Assembly (NCBI GenBank): GCA_013398015.1
Contig: VZRR01006734.1
Coordinates: 339,519 to 403,518, forward strand
Direction of reading: 5' to 3'
Length of the DNA stretch: 64,000 nt
Origin: Oreocharis arfaki
Taxonomy: Eukaryota; Chordata; Aves; Passeriformes; Paramythiidae
Position numbers and translations under genes: made by a program. Below are positions 23,311 to 37,489 of this stretch, piece by piece; position 1 is the stretch's first letter, and each line of letters begins with the position of its first letter. Below the pieces are notes generated by a model. That model saw nothing but the letters and a program-made list of their open reading frames with translations, searched no databases and was not told the DNA's origin.

Positions 23311-26300
23311 CAAACCCTTTCTTTGCCCCAGTTAAGTACAAGCCCTACGTGCGACTGTGCACACAGACCAACCTCCTCGCAGCCTCCCTTTGCTTTCAAG
23401 TTACTCTTCCTGTTTACAGAGAGAGAACAAGTACGAAACCAAACCCCAGAGTAGGATGTTCGAACCACACTCAACATTTTGCAAATCAACTTCAGGTCAG
23501 CTCTTGTTTTTTTGAGTCATTAGGGTTTTCCCTTACCGTGCTCAAGGCCTTGGAGCTTGTTATTGACTGCCATAAAGAAAAATACTTAAAAATAAAATAT
23601 ACACAATGTATCTATGGGTTGCATTATCAGGGAGCAGATTCCTTGCTGGTGATAAAGGTTCATCATGACCTGGTACCACACTCTCAGCTGGGCCACTCCA
23701 AACCACCATGACTTCTATATGTATGTGGATGCATTTCCAAATCTTTCCAAAATGTCCACTGCTCTGAAGCAGCTGAAAGCATCAACCTGCTGGAGATTTT
23801 TCAGCACTTACAGCAGCTAAAGAGCATCCTGATGAATACAGTTTAAATATGGGATCTACTGAGGGAGAGAGGGGAGAAAATAATTTATGTCAAACCAATT
23901 GGCACTGTTCATCAAGATGCTTCATGTGATCCCTTAAAAGCACAATTTTAAATAAAAAAAGTAATACATGCAGCAATTAGATACCAGTAGTGTGTGACAG
24001 GTCACTAACCAAGAGCAGATTGCAGTGAACCAGGGAGAGAAAGGAAAGACAGATTACAAAATATCAATAAAACTAACGTGACTGTCATTGATGGGATTAA
24101 CTCTCTCAGACCAGGAGCTGAAGCAAAAGGCAAAGTTGATATTGTATTTATTGTCAACTCCTCATCTGTACTTGTCACACGAAATGGTCGTTTTGCCAAT
24201 CTTTTTTGGCTGGAAAAAATATTTTGAAGAACTAAGAAACAATACTTCAAAGGGAAAAAATCAATTCTGACAGTGGCGAGACAGGCCCCTGTCACGGGTG
24301 ATAAGAAAAAGGACATTAAAAAAATGTAGATATTTATATCACATGACACAAAGCACTTTTCTACAGACATGTCCAATTTGAGTTACTTTATTGCACAGTT
24401 AAGGTGATGGCATATGTTATCATTTTTCCCCAAGAGCAGAAAGAGATACTTACATTTCAGCATGTGAAATATGCTATCACCAAGCAGCTTGGAAGGAACT
24501 GTATTCAATTTCTACAACCACATTTTCGTGAGCTGGCATTTCATGCACCCTAAGCAAAGGGTGAGCACAGTGAATTTGAAGGATTTCACTTCTCTGGTTA
24601 CAGGCTTGCAAATTTGTTTTAAGGAAGCGCATAATGCTTGTGATAACTTTTGGTCAAGTCACTGAATTGATTAAATTTCCCTTTTTTGAAATAAATGAGT
24701 TCAAAACCTACTCTCTTGCTTATATCTAAGAATATTGGAATGCTGGAATGTCGAGAAAATACTCTATAAATCTATTTCTAAATGCAAAGCATGGAGAGGA
24801 AAACAGAAATCCCTTTAATTAGTTCTTAACTTGCTTTTTGAGTAACACATATGCAGGGGTTTCAATTGTATTTTCTCTTATTGTTAGTACTTGTGAACAC
24901 TTGTGGTTCATTGACTGAGCCTCATTACCCCTAGAGATTGTTTGTTCATCTGTTTGTCAGAATTTAATTACTGGAGCACAACCACTGGTATAAGGATGTT
25001 CACAAGAGCCTAATATTTTTCTCTTCTCCATCTAATGTAGGTCTATTTTCTCTCTAAAAAATTGCTCTTAATCAGCCTGTCACTGCGGAGAACAACACAT
25101 TTCATATGAGAAGGAGGGGTCTATCAGAGGCACAAATGCTGTTCTGCAGCCATCTCTGAAAATCTACTTCCTCAATCAGATGGACGAAGAACTCAGCAAC
25201 TCCTGCCTTTTTTTATTCAGAAACAGAAAGTCAATGGCTCTGCTGTTCTCTCTGATCACAAACTCTGCTTTCCAGCTGCATCGCTGAAGCAGAACTCCCC
25301 TGAAAAATGTAAGGGCAACACTACAGGTGACAGAAAGGAATTACAGCTGACTTCTTGGAGGCAGCAGCAGTGCACTGTACTGCCCACTTGCCCTTCACCA
25401 GTTATCTCTGCCCACAGCCCCCCAAAAAGACTCCATACAAATTTAGTTTGCAAGACACTTTTTGTCACAAAGATGGCCCTACTGTATCTCTGAATGATAC
25501 ACCTGCATCTGTATATTCAAACAAGCAAGAAACCAAAGCTCACAGCTTCACCTTTTTTTCACCTAGTGAGAAAACCACAGGTTCACATTTCACTGTGCTG
25601 TCACCCAGCATGAGCTATTACCTGTAAATATGTGCCACAAAAATGAGGGCAAAATAAGTGAGAACCTGCATAACATATTTCAACTAATGGAATGGCTTTA
25701 AGGCCTGAATTTCCAAAATCTAGACCAAGTATAAAGTTTTGACAAATCCCTTGAAAAACTATATTCAAATAGTTTCAAAGCCTTTATTTATAAGTATTCA
25801 ATAAAAATACTGTATTAACTTTTCCTCTTAAACATCCTCAACTAACAAAACACACTAAATCTTAAAAGAAATCAACTTACAGAAAATTAATGGTTTTCCA
25901 GAAACATATAACTATTCTTTAGCCAGAGTTCTGACTGTTCTAGGTAGGAAGATCCATTTTTAGCATTTACTAACACACATTCAAGCTTAACATAAGAAAG
26001 TCAGAGACAGTATTAACACACCTCAACAGGTCAAAGAGAACCATTCGATATCCACAGAGAGGATATCTGCATTTAATCTGCATGTTTAATTCTGCATTTT
26101 CTTTAGCATTTATTGTGGAAACATACCTCTCAAACTGAATCCAAACCTGTGTCTTGCCCCTGTTTTACAATCACCATAAATGAGAATGGTCTCCTAGTAT
26201 TGCTGTTTTAATGGCACTACTTAGCAGCATTCAAGGGTGTAGAGTAGGACTCAAGAGGCTGAGAATCCTATTTGAATGCATATTAAAGAAGCATCTGAAG

Positions 26301-26794
26301 TTTTACTAGGTTTATTAAATTGTTTACGGCTATTTTGATAGTAGCTGTTAAATTAATCATCCTAAAAAAAAATAAAATGGAGAGAGAAAAGAATAGGTAA
26401 CACTGGCTATTATCACAATTTTAATGAGTCTAATAACAATGCTACACTTTATTTTAAAAGCCCTGATTCTTGGAGTCTTATTTATATGGGTATCTTGGCT
26501 TTCATTTTCATATAAAGCAGCCGCTGAATAAAGCTCTGAGTGACATGAATTGTTAAGGTTCAGATATCAATAGGCAACTAAAAAGGATGCAACTATTTAA
26601 AAAATTTCTCAGTTTTTAAGCCTCTGAAAATCTTGTGACGTCTGATTCATGAATTTCAGAGTGGCTACACTGACATCTCCACTTCAAAGCTTTCTTTTTT
26701 CACCATATATCTAGACTGCAAAAATTAATTTCCTGAATCTTCTGAGTCATTTCATTTAACGATTTAAGAAGACAAACAATGCAGGCGGCCCTTC

Positions 26795-26866
26795 CACTGC
26801 CCGCTGCGGCGAGTCAAATCGTGCAGATAAACAAAACGATTAGGGCATGCAGGAGGGCATGCAGGA
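26795..26866. promoter_or_regulatory. CpG-bearing patch with a 12-bp tandem duplication
   Basis: Six CpGs occur between about 26785 and 26842 in otherwise CpG-poor DNA (GGCGGCCC, CCGCTGCGGCGAG, AATCGTG, AACGATT). Directly after it, GGGCATGCAGGA is repeated perfectly twice (26843-26854, 26855-26866). Retained CpGs can mark unmethylated or conserved DNA. The size is far below a CpG island. Function is not shown. Confidence 0.15.
26843..26866. repeat. Two perfect copies of a 12-bp unit
   Basis: GGGCATGCAGGA occurs twice head to tail, and each copy contains the palindrome GCATGC. Confidence 0.9.
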
Positions 26867-29800
26867 GGGATGGGTTCAAAGAGTTGCCTTTACTGGTTGG
26901 TTAAAAACGCAATCAAATTATCGCCAAGTAGCTGTCTGCACCGTGTGGTCTCAGGGCAATTTGGAAATAAAAGGACACCTGGTGCACAGGCCACGCACAC
27001 ACCTGTATGGGCAGGGGAGGAGAGGGAGCAGGAAGGGGATAACTCAGGTTTATTTTCCATCCCAGAGCCAGAAAACCCATGGACCTGCAAAGGTTCATTG
27101 CAACAGCACAGATACACCCATCTACTCCTTAAGAGGTTTGGGTTTTTTTTGTTGTTTTTGTCAGGCTCATTTGTTTTCTTAATAATTCAACCCACATATT
27201 TGTGTTTCTTCCAAAACAAAATAATATAAACTGGAAACATTTTTAAAAATTCTCCTCCGCAGCTAATTACTGATGCTGAGGATTAACATTCTGTGGCACT
27301 TCAGCTTTAGTTACTTTCCCTAATTAATGTCATATTTGCAAAGATCTATAAAAATACTGTTTAGGTAAATGATGTGCATTCATTAACTATTTAGAGCCTG
27401 TGTATATTTTTTTAAAAAGTATTTGGAATGCCTCTTGAAATTTCTCCAAATAACCTTTAAAGCCTCAAGGGATCTGTAAGGGCTTTAAATAAATGCCAGA
27501 ATTTCATTAACTGTTCAGACAAAACGTGCTTCTGTCAGGCATGTTGAGAGCCCTTCAAAAATGCACACATGCATTTATTTCTAAATACTTACATGTGAAA
27601 AATTCGATCCTTGTGTGCAAAATAAAAGCTGCTGTGACAATGTCCAGGAGTCACCACACAGTAACAGCATCTAAGCTGTTATTAATAGGAGTGTGTGGGT
27701 GAGGGTGGTTTCCTTGCTCTGGGTGGGCAGACAAACCATCTCTGGCATTGTTTTCCTGCACCACAGAGCACAGCCCACAAGGTGTAGGCATCTTTTCTGT
27801 GTATCTTTGTGTAAACTGTGAAACATGGAGCAGCTTATTTGGTGTCAGAGGATTTTCTGAAAGCTGAGACATACAGATATTGCCACTGCAATGGAGTAAG
27901 ATGTTTCTTTGAAGGCTACCTGCCCATTTACAGCCCTCGTGTGGGCTTGGCTGTTACAGTTTGAGCACTTGTCAGCAAGCCAGCTGAACCACAGGAAACC
28001 CTCAGTACTTGTCCTGGCCTGTTCAGCTTAAAATAAATGCTGACATTTCAGTAAATGCTTTTCTTGAGAGGGTTAACAACAGGCATCACTATGGCTCCCT
28101 CAAGGCTAAGGCATCCTTGGGATTTTTATAGCAAATGTATCTTTTTGACCCTGTTTTTTTTCAAAATGCATTTTTACCATTGTGACAAAAGACAGTGCTG
28201 CAAAGGGAGAAACTGCACTAGGCATGAGAAAGGAGATAACAAACCCCATCCAGGCCAGATGGTGTCAAGCAGGCTGGTTTTTGAAGGCTGTGATGATGCC
28301 TTTGAGCAGTGGAGCCAGACAATGACCACAGGTCGTGATGCACATGTGAGCACTGCAAACCTGTGTGATGGTTGTGTGGGGCATGTGCTCGACCCCGCAC
28401 AAGTGAAATACCAGACTCTACAACAAACTTCCTCTATTTTTTAGGATTTGTGCGGGAAAAGTTGTGTGCAGTCCTGACCTCTGCCTGGGGCAGGGGACAT
28501 AAACAGAGGGAGGAAAGTCACTCTAGACAGGTCCCTCTGTCCTCTCTAACTTCTGCCTCCTTGCAATGGTAAACAAAACCTTCTACTGTTTGGCAAAGAA
28601 GAGGCTGTTTTAAAGCCAAAATTTTAGGGCCAAGTTCTCAGTGGAGATAGACTGTTAATCTGAGAGTAAACTCACTTGCCCTCCAGTGCTACCACCACAG
28701 ACAAGAAGACCACCATGAGCTTAAAGAACACCACAGTCCATCTCCTACAGATTAGAAATCCCTGTTGTGATAACTTGTAAAACAAGCATCACAGCAGGAC
28801 AGCTGCGGAAACAGGAGCTGTGTCCCCCTGATGTCTTCCCCTCCAACTCAGTGCAACTCACTTTGTTCATCCAAGGCCCCACCACCACAGCTGGTTTCCA
28901 TGGGGAACTCAGCCAGTACAAACCAGTTACAAACCAGTCAGGATCAGGGGGCTGCAACCAGTTTCTCCTCCCATCCCTAACACCCTGTTCTGACTGTACA
29001 CCACGCTTTGTCCCACACGTGCCTGCTGCTGTATGTTGTGTACGTTGCAAAGCAGTTCCTCTGGAGACTGCAAAAAGCAATGGCAACAAAACCAATTCTG
29101 GTGAGAGAAATTAATCACACACGTATTTGTAGGACTGAGTCTCAAACAGTACAAGCTGTAGCTAAAAATGAAAGAAAATTAGCGAAAAATATGAATTTAT
29201 ATAAGCGTGCATAATTAAAAACAAGCACACTCTTAATTTTTAACCTTTGGAATATGTGGAAAATATTCTGTAAAGACTGGGACAATGTAGCACATCATTT
29301 ACAATCTTAAATGCTTTCCTCAATAGAAACAAAGGACCAGTAATCACACTAAAAGTCATTTTAAAAGACAGCAGAGCTTTTGTCTGACCCAAGAAAGTAG
29401 GTAGACCTCCACTGCTTGTTAATCAAAGAGAACTAAATGAGAAAAAAGATAACTGTAGGAATAAGGCATACATACAATGAACAGCCTGAAAAAAAAGCAG
29501 ATCAAATTCAGTTATTACTTTTGCAGAAATATCAAAGCTTAATTATGCTGTTTTCACACATCGTTATTTGACTTACTGTGGAATTAATATGAACACAATT
29601 AATAAATACAAAGTATTCAGTTAAAACAGAAGCATGGGGAACCTTTCTACAACTGCAGCTAAATTGTTGCAGTGCTTTTCCCGCCCTCCTATATCATTTG
29701 TATCTTGAATATATTAGCTTTGAGTTAGGCATAAAGAATTTCATCATTATCAGTCACATTATAAACGCAGGCTCTGTATAAACATGTTGGATCACTCTGG

Positions 29801-30401
29801 CAGATACACGTAAGATAGGCTGCAAAAATTCAAGTGCAGGATACAGAACAGCACAGAGCTGTTCTCCATAAAACATTCCCCTCTTGATCGCCATTTAATT
29901 ATAGTGTCTACTTGGTTTCCTTCTCAATTTCTTTATTTCTTCCACCTCTTCTACTAAAACCCTCAGTGCAACACACGGCTGTGATGGTTTTAGTGGCACA
30001 TTCCTTGGCTGGGACCCATTTCTAAGTACTCAGCACTCCAAGGGACAGCCTCGTCACGCCCAGATTTTCACCTGCTTCAACAAACTGACACCATCACCAC
30101 AGCACCACACCTCCTTCGCAGCACTATAAATAATGAACTGCACAGAAATGATCACTCTGTTCTTCTGCTTGTACCCTCTCCTTCCACTGGAAAAAGCAAA
30201 CATCACATCTGACTGCTAAGCAAGACACTTGCAAACCAAAACCAGCCTTTAAAAATACCTAAAAATTAAATATTACTACAGTCACTTGAAACACATATGA
30301 TCCAAAGGCGTCTTCCAGTACTATAATTGCTGTCTTATTTAAAATCATTGATAGGTCATTCTGACAACTGCAAATATACTTTTGTTTTTCAAAATGACTC
30401 A

Positions 30402-30439
30402 CAGAGAGGGGGGGGAAAGGTAGAGGAAGAGAAAAAAAG
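30402..30439. repeat. Purine tract with G8 run
   Basis: The stretch is almost entirely A and G and includes eight consecutive G at 30408-30415. Confidence 0.85.
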
Positions 30440-33400
30440 TTAAACCAACTCTACCGAAATTCCTTGCAAATCTCTAAATAAATTTTCCCCTGCTCTACTT
30501 TCAAAAATCTCATTCTACTTTCTAGGTTACAATAATGCTCTGTTCTTGCCATTAATATTGTGTTCAGTGAAATGCTAATATTTTTCAGTTCACTGTCAGA
30601 GAGAACTAAATCTACAGCAAGCTAATCTGCCATAAAGTCATGTTTTATACACATGACTACAAATTGAGTTTTACACTCCATGGAAAGCAATCTTCCATCT
30701 TTAAGGGTATCATGAGACAGAGAATTAGATCTATTCTTCTGACATTACTAAATCATAAGATGAAATATAATTTGACGTGCAAATGATATTGTAAACCCAA
30801 GGCAATGAAGCACTGAGAATGTTTTTAGTACTAAACTTACTTGTTTGCTCAGTATTAAGAGTCTTTTTGAGAAAATTATCCTCCATTTATAATGGAAACA
30901 GTGTTACATAAACTTTTTTTCCATAACATAGGTCCTAGTCTAGAGACTGAGAGCGTATATAAATTTATTTCTAAATTGGGCATCTGAGTTTAAACATGTG
31001 TTTCTCATCTTTTCAGCTCCTGAGATGTGAGCACTGGGAGCCTGTCACAACTACAACTTCTATTTCAGATACTCAGGGTAACGTGTTTTGAATCTGGATG
31101 TATTTAGAGCTGCTTTCACTTGTCAAGTTTCCAAACAACTTAAAAATAACCAGCTAATGTATTTTTCAGTTTACACTGGGAAGAGGGTTTTGGTCACTTA
31201 ATCCCACTGAAGAAAGCACGGGAGCACTGACAAAGTGCTTATGGAGATGAATTTTCAGGCAAAAGGAGATACCACTGGAAGGACTGTAAAGTGCTGCCTC
31301 CCTACAATAGTAGATGTTATCATGAAAGATGGAAATGATCCCTCCAGCAGCAACCTTGCCACTTATCTAGTTGTATTTATAATCCCATTTTAGCAAGGTC
31401 TGGAGGGGGACCAGTTTCTCCTTGTAACCCTTTGGGTACCTGAACCCAAAATGCCTTAATACAGTGCCATCCTCTCCATCATCAGTTAAAGAGATGCAAA
31501 GACATCCCAGTATTCATATTCTGGCCTTGCTTAACTCTGTTGTCTGCCAGTTTAAATCCAGTAATCCCAGTTTAAACCAGAAGGATCAGCATCCCCTTTT
31601 GTACCACTATATCTGCATAACAAAGGAAGAAAAGAAAAGGTTTTCTAATGCTTTTTCAAGATGAAAAAAAAGACAGTAGTTTAAGACTGAGACTGTTTAA
31701 ACAACACAAATGTTGTCCTCCAGGAACTGTGTTATCTGTGGTTACTGGTTACATGTGGTGTTCATTCCTTTTCAAGCCAGATGAGGGGCAAGTTACATCA
31801 GGTCCACCTTCTATTCTACTGTGGTGACCTTCTTGCACGTTGGTGTTCTCTTCCATACTTCCAGAAGAAGCAAGTGGTCAACAAGTGTCAATTCTTACTC
31901 GAAAAAGTGCCTTTTTGCATTAACTTCTAAAGAAACAATCCCTCTATTTTGATGATCTCTTTCAACAAAAGACAAAGACACTCCCACTTTTGGAGGTGAT
32001 TGCAAGTGGCACAACCTGAACTGCAAAGCTCCAGCTGCCCTCCAGCACTGACTCCTGGCTCTTTGGGGAAATCAGCCAGGCAGGCCAGTGGAAGGAGAAT
32101 GATTATAAGTGACTCCATACCACTTTGCATCCATTGCTATGCTAATTTGTGTACAGAATAGGAAATTATGGCCAATGTCAAACACTGCATTTAGTTTGCT
32201 GCACATATTGACATTGATGGAATTGTATCACATGGCATCCACATCGCCAAACACTTTCCTTTTCCTGGAGAAATGAATGAGAAAATATTGCTAATTGAGA
32301 CACAGGAGCACCCTATGGCATATTAAACAATTGGTACAAACAGCTCTTTGATGTTTATATAAAGTGTTTTTTCAAGAATAAACAAGATCATTCTTTCACT
32401 AAGAGCAACACTTTGAACTTAAAATAATTCCTTTCATCAGAAGACTGTGGAACATTTTACAAAGATGGTGGAGCATTATAAGTATCGTTTTATACAGGGA
32501 GAATCTGAGGCCAAGAGAGATTAAGGGAGTTATTTCAATTTTTCTCTGACAGTTAAGAATACAACCCATTTATCCTGATTCAAAACTGTATTTCAAACAA
32601 CCAGACTGTGCTGATATAAAAGAAAAAATTCAAGCCAAAACGCACTTCGCTTTGACATTGTCTTAGAAAGTTCTTTGCAGAAGTTTGAAGAAAGAAAGGT
32701 CTAAACACCAAAGTCAAACATACAGGATCCTTTGTCCACTTGAACTCGGATGATTGTGAATGTTTTCTTTTTTTTTTCCCCTCCACTTTTTAAAACTTCT
32801 TAGAGGCAAGACCCATTCTTCACCTCTTTGCTAGAAGGTATTTTGCCTGTGGATATGATTAACAGGTATGTATTTAGGAACAGAGACACATGCAGTGGCT
32901 ATTAAAAGACTGTGATACTTTATAGATGGGTATTATGCATTCACATGCAAAACAATTACAGAAGTAGAATTGCTCAAATAATGTGCACAGCAGATCTTGA
33001 AAAAAGAAATAGATCCAAATTTCGGGTTGTTCTTTTTTCAGCTCTGAAAGATGATGCAAATGTTCTCTTTTCTAATAAATTTTAAGGAAATGAATCCTGA
33101 TACAAAGGGTAGAGGAGGGACAGTGAACAAGAAGAAGAAACACGCCCTAAAGCTGTTCAGTTGTTACTCTGTAAAATCCTTTCAATTCACACAAAACTGC
33201 TATTTTGGTGCTCCAGGTCACAGAACAAAATCCCAGGGTTTTGAGAGCATTTGGACACATGGAGAGAGGGAGGGAGGAACAAGAAAGGTGGCCAAATGGG
33301 TATGTAGGCAAAGATGAGGGCAATCAAATCTTATGCTTTATACTGTATAAGAGGAAGGCTCAGCTGTGAATAGAGCTTCACACTTCTGAAACTTCAATCA

Positions 33401-33513
33401 GCAGGACCTACTCTTAAGCATCAGGTTAAGGTCACTACAATTACAAAGATATAAAAAGTACTGGCCCACTTCTGGGAAAAAAAATCTTTTATTTTCCTCC
33501 TTACTCCACTTGC

Positions 33514-33535
33514 TTATCCTTTATCCTTTATCCTT
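33514..33535. repeat. TTATCCT tandem repeat, three copies
   Basis: TTATCCT is repeated three times in perfect tandem. Each unit carries the complement of a GATA core (TTATC). Confidence 0.9.
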
Positions 33536-35239
33536 CAGAATTGATTGCATTTAAACCATAATATTTTGAGTATTTTTTTTAAAACTTAATATGTCTTCTA
33601 TATTTTCTGCTGTTTGAACAATCAATTTTAAAGTAATCATGGTATTTGCGAGCTGAAGCACAGCCTGCAACTCTGGGTATTAGAGCATCTCTGCTATTCT
33701 CACTGAAAGGATCATACACAGTCTTACTCTAAATATGATGTTTTTCACAGATCTCTTATGCTGGCATATTTAAGTTGTGGTTGAGAAAAGCTGGCAAACA
33801 GGTGAAGACCATGTCAAATCAGAACTAGGGTTTTCTTTGATAACTGTGGTTCAAAGGAAGGCTTTGGGAAGATACAAGAAAAAGAAGGCATCAGTAGTAT
33901 AAATTATAAATATTAAATTGTTTGGAATTCAGGATATTTCTTAGCTGCTCCTATTTTTCCCTGGTCTACATTCTTAAAGGAGCATGCATGAAGGCTGCAG
34001 CTGCAGATGCTTTAAGTCCCAGGCCAAAACTCTTAGGAAGAAAATCCCATCTACTTCAGGCTATAAATAAATTAATTTCTTGATTCAAATAGAGACATCA
34101 TAAAGTAAAGGGACCCCCTCCCCCAAACCAACAAACCCAAACCCCATCTCTTCACAACAGTCACTGCCCAACTTGTTTCTGTCCAGTTCATTGTTATTCA
34201 CACCCATCCTTTTTCTATAAATATTTGTCTTGCGTTTGTCAAGACTTATATTTAAAAAATGAAATTCTGTTTGGGGTTTTACAGTACGGGAGGCTATTAC
34301 ATATACATTATCCTTATGTGCATGATTGGGGAGAATAGATGATTTGTGAAGTTATCTATTATGGGGAATAATCAAGATTAATGAGCCCTATGGCACTTGC
34401 TGAATGCCTCCAGAGATTTATTACTCAGGTTGTTCGTTTTTCTTGTTATGTTGGTGCTGTCAAGAGTCCTATAACAAATGCAAACACAGACGTGTATTAA
34501 TTGCAAATGTGAAACAAGGCTACTGTGATGTTGCTAAATGCTCACAGCTCTGCTGTTTGTACAGCATCTTTACTGGCTGTAGGATTTCTTACCTGCCAGG
34601 TTTCTGATTAACTTTCTATTATGGTATAAAATGCAATATTTTTAAACACCTAAAAAGATAAAGTGGGAGGGAATTAAAGAGGAAAGGGAATTCTGTTTCC
34701 ATCTTGCTCCTAATAATGCAAACTTTGGGCAGAACTGAGTGACAGAGGCCTGGGCTTTTCCTGAAAGGCTGTGCAGACAACTCTGGATGACCTGATTTAT
34801 CATAGGTACCTTTCAACACAAGACTTTTCAAACTCAAGTTATTGTGGCAAAAAATAAGTTTCTTAAGGGGCATGTGAGCTCCGTCTAAAGATGCTGTTAT
34901 AACTCGCATCTGTCAAGATGTTAATGCTGCTTTCATCTGCTGACATTCCTGTTTTTCCATGGAGGTGTCAGCTGCCAGAAAACTCCACAGTATCAGCAGG
35001 AGGATCACTGTGACCCTTGAGCCTATTAAGATATTTAGTAAAAGCTCAGTGTGTTCTGGGAAATTTAAGTAGATGCACTTCTCTGAATATAAAAACGCTC
35101 AAGAATTGCTCCTTGTTTATTTTAAACAGTCTTTTTCCTCTACTGCATCTCCTCATCAACGCCATGGAGCTGCAGAGCCATCAGGAGTTGCCACGCTTAA
35201 CAGACCCCATCCATCTTGAATGGACAAAATTAAAATATT

Positions 35240-35252
35240 AAAAAAAAAAAAA
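35240..35252. repeat. A13 run
   Basis: Homopolymer after TTAAAATATT. Confidence 0.9.
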
Positions 35253-36760
35253 GGCCATTGGGAAAATACAGTACATGGGAAGGATCAGCATTGCCTTAAA
35301 TATTCCCTGCACTGCATTTAAGTTCAAGCAATGCAACACAGACTTAAATGAATGACAAAGTAGTTCATGAATGCTGAGGAAATAACTGCTTGTGTATCCC
35401 AGTGTCACAGCATCCGTAGCTTTACTCCCAGAGGAAGCAGTCGCTCTGCCAGTTTTCTTCTTCATTAACACTGATGTGGACAGACACCTTATCCCTTCCA
35501 ACCTCCTCCCACAGGATTTACACAAGGGCCAGTTCCCAACTGCAGAAATTCACAGGTCTCTCCTGTGCTCTCTGGTGTGAGTTCAAACCAGAAGGCGTCG
35601 AATTTTCATGTTTATGCGTTCATATATAAAAATACATTTCTACCTCCCAGGCAGATGTTTTTCTTATTCACCCTGCTGGCAACAACACAGAATGTGTGGG
35701 ATGATGCTAATAACTCAGCATTATTAATGTACAGGAGGGTATAACAATGTAGCAGCAAACAGTGATATAATGAAAATATATCTAGTTCTCTCTCAAAATA
35801 GCCCGATATATGAGGACCTAAAAAGACCCGCCAAATTCTTCCCGGTGGAAAAGAAATTCAACAAAATCTATTTAAAACAAACATGTAGGTGCAACTTCAG
35901 GTTTGGAAGTCACCATGTTACAGTTTGAAAACATCTGGGAAAGGCTACAGGAAAAAAGAATAAAATGTTTGAACACTCACTATTATTTTGTTTATTTTCA
36001 CTTATACATTTTCTCTGGCTTCTGTGGAATTAGGCTACTAGGCTAGGTCAGCATTCATTTTGGCGTTGTAAAGCTGTTCACATGCTTTTACACAGCTTGT
36101 GCTGTAATTTAAATAGCTGTTAAAAAAAGATATAATCCTCTTTTTTAGTCATATCTTAAGTTAAAATGCATCATAGTCTAGCTACTAAGCATTGCTCCAG
36201 CAAGAGAAGCTCTCTAGCTGTCCCTTGGAAAATAATTTGACATGAACTCTCAAATCCTCCTCTTTCTGTGCTCCCCACTCCTTACTTTCACGACCCTCCA
36301 GATTCAGAAGACAAATGTTTTTGGTGAGGAAGTTGTTATGCTTTTGTGAAATCTGCAGGGGTGCTTTGGATGCAGCACAAGAGGCATTAGCAGTAGAAAC
36401 AAACACCTAAAAATGCGAAATGTAGCAAGTCCTTTAAAAGGGAGGAAAGGATATTCTTTTCATTAAACATCTGCAAGCACTAGTTTTAATTTGGATCAGA
36501 AGCAAAATACAGCAGAGGTTTGTTTAATTTAGGTCTGAAGTTGGTACCTAAGTAATTTGCCATGCTGGGGGAACAGGGTCATGTAAGATTTAGAAATGCA
36601 AATTAGAGAGTCAGCCCTGATTTGTAGTCTACTTTCATTTCTCTTTTAAGATTATGAAAAAATTGCAAAAGCCTAGTGATATACAACAAGGAAATAACAG
36701 CATAGTCCCAAACAATTTTTTTTTAAAATTAACTCAAATAGATGTGCATTTATTGGCAGA

Positions 36761-36796
36761 TTAAAAACAAACAAAATACAAACAACAAACAAACCC
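36761..36796. repeat. CAAA-rich low-complexity tract
   Basis: Imperfect AAAC/CAAA units. Confidence 0.8.
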
Positions 36797-37489
36797 CATG
36801 TTATTAAATAGCTCAAGAACACCAACACAGTTCTTTGCCTTTGGGTGCTACTCTGCCTTACAATGAAACAAGTTTTTGTGTACTTGCTCCCCAGACTGAT
36901 AGGTACTGTCTGAACAGCAATTTCCCCATCTCCTTAAGTGTTAACCATTTGCAGCAGTAATTTGTATAACTTCAGGCAGTAAGTTAACATGAGACAGCTC
37001 TTGCAGAGAAAATTCAGGCATATGCAAAAATGGAGACAACCATTCCAACTTTTGTGCATGCGGTGTTAGCAATCCAGGGGAAAACCTGTTCTGTTTAGAA
37101 AACCTGGAGCAGAACAAGTCTCACTGCATCTATTAGCAGGCTGCCAGTGGATTGTGGATGCCCAAAGGACGAAGACAGTGGCAGGCAGATTCTGTAATGA
37201 GCCAGGCAAGATGTCATGCAGTGCAGATTGGATTCCCTGAGTCAAAGATGAGAAGAAGGGACAGAATCATTCCTAAAATTCACACACATTGCCAACTGGC
37301 AGAAACGAGATCGCTTCTCTTTAAAGCATCTTCTTTCAAAGACTTCTCAAAGTGTGAACAGCTCCAGACCAACCTTCACTGATACATTGTTGTGAGAATA
37401 TCCACCTATTTAAGATCTTGTCCCTGTCTTCTCCAAATCCTCCCCTAAATGCGTGGAGTTTCTGCTGAAGCCTTCTCCTCTGCAGGCTG

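Larger units (their letters stand above)
19243..26842. other. Non-coding, no recognised gene or interspersed repeat
   Basis: About 7.6 kb of unique sequence. The longest frame of the whole window lies here (22959-23489, minus, 176 codons). It contains a run of phenylalanines created by the A-rich tract at 23259-23310 and has no recognisable domain. A C-rich pyrimidine tract (20018-20044) and an AT run (21142-21170) are present. A CpG-bearing GC-richer patch lies at 21650-21735. Confidence 0.6.
26867..37489. other. Non-coding, no recognised gene
   Basis: About 10.6 kb of unique, mostly AT-rich sequence. Frames of 111-129 codons occur at 26847-27182, 26870-27229, 28055-28444 and, on both strands, 28745-29114. 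They overlap each other in different frames, show no recognisable domain and lie in GC-richer patches where stops are rarer. A purine tract (30402-30439), a 7-bp tandem repeat (33514-33535), an A run (35240-35252) and a CAAA-rich tract (36761-36796) are listed separately. Confidence 0.6.

Noticed and set aside
23458..23472. GTTCGAAC sequence resembling a tRNA T-loop
   Set aside because: The flanking bases do not form the five-base T stem, and no anticodon or acceptor arm is found at the proper distance.
22959..23489. 176-codon minus-strand frame, the longest in the window
   Set aside because: Its middle is polyphenylalanine encoded by the complement of an A-rich tract, and nothing else resembles a protein domain.
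28745..29114. Overlapping frames of 115-116 codons on both strands
   Set aside because: Mirror-image open frames on both strands reflect a stop-poor base composition, and neither frame shows a domain.
29845..29865. Inverted AGAACA/TGTTCT half-sites resembling a steroid-receptor element
   Set aside because: The half-sites are nine bases apart rather than the three needed for a canonical element, and 8-bp arms are common by chance.
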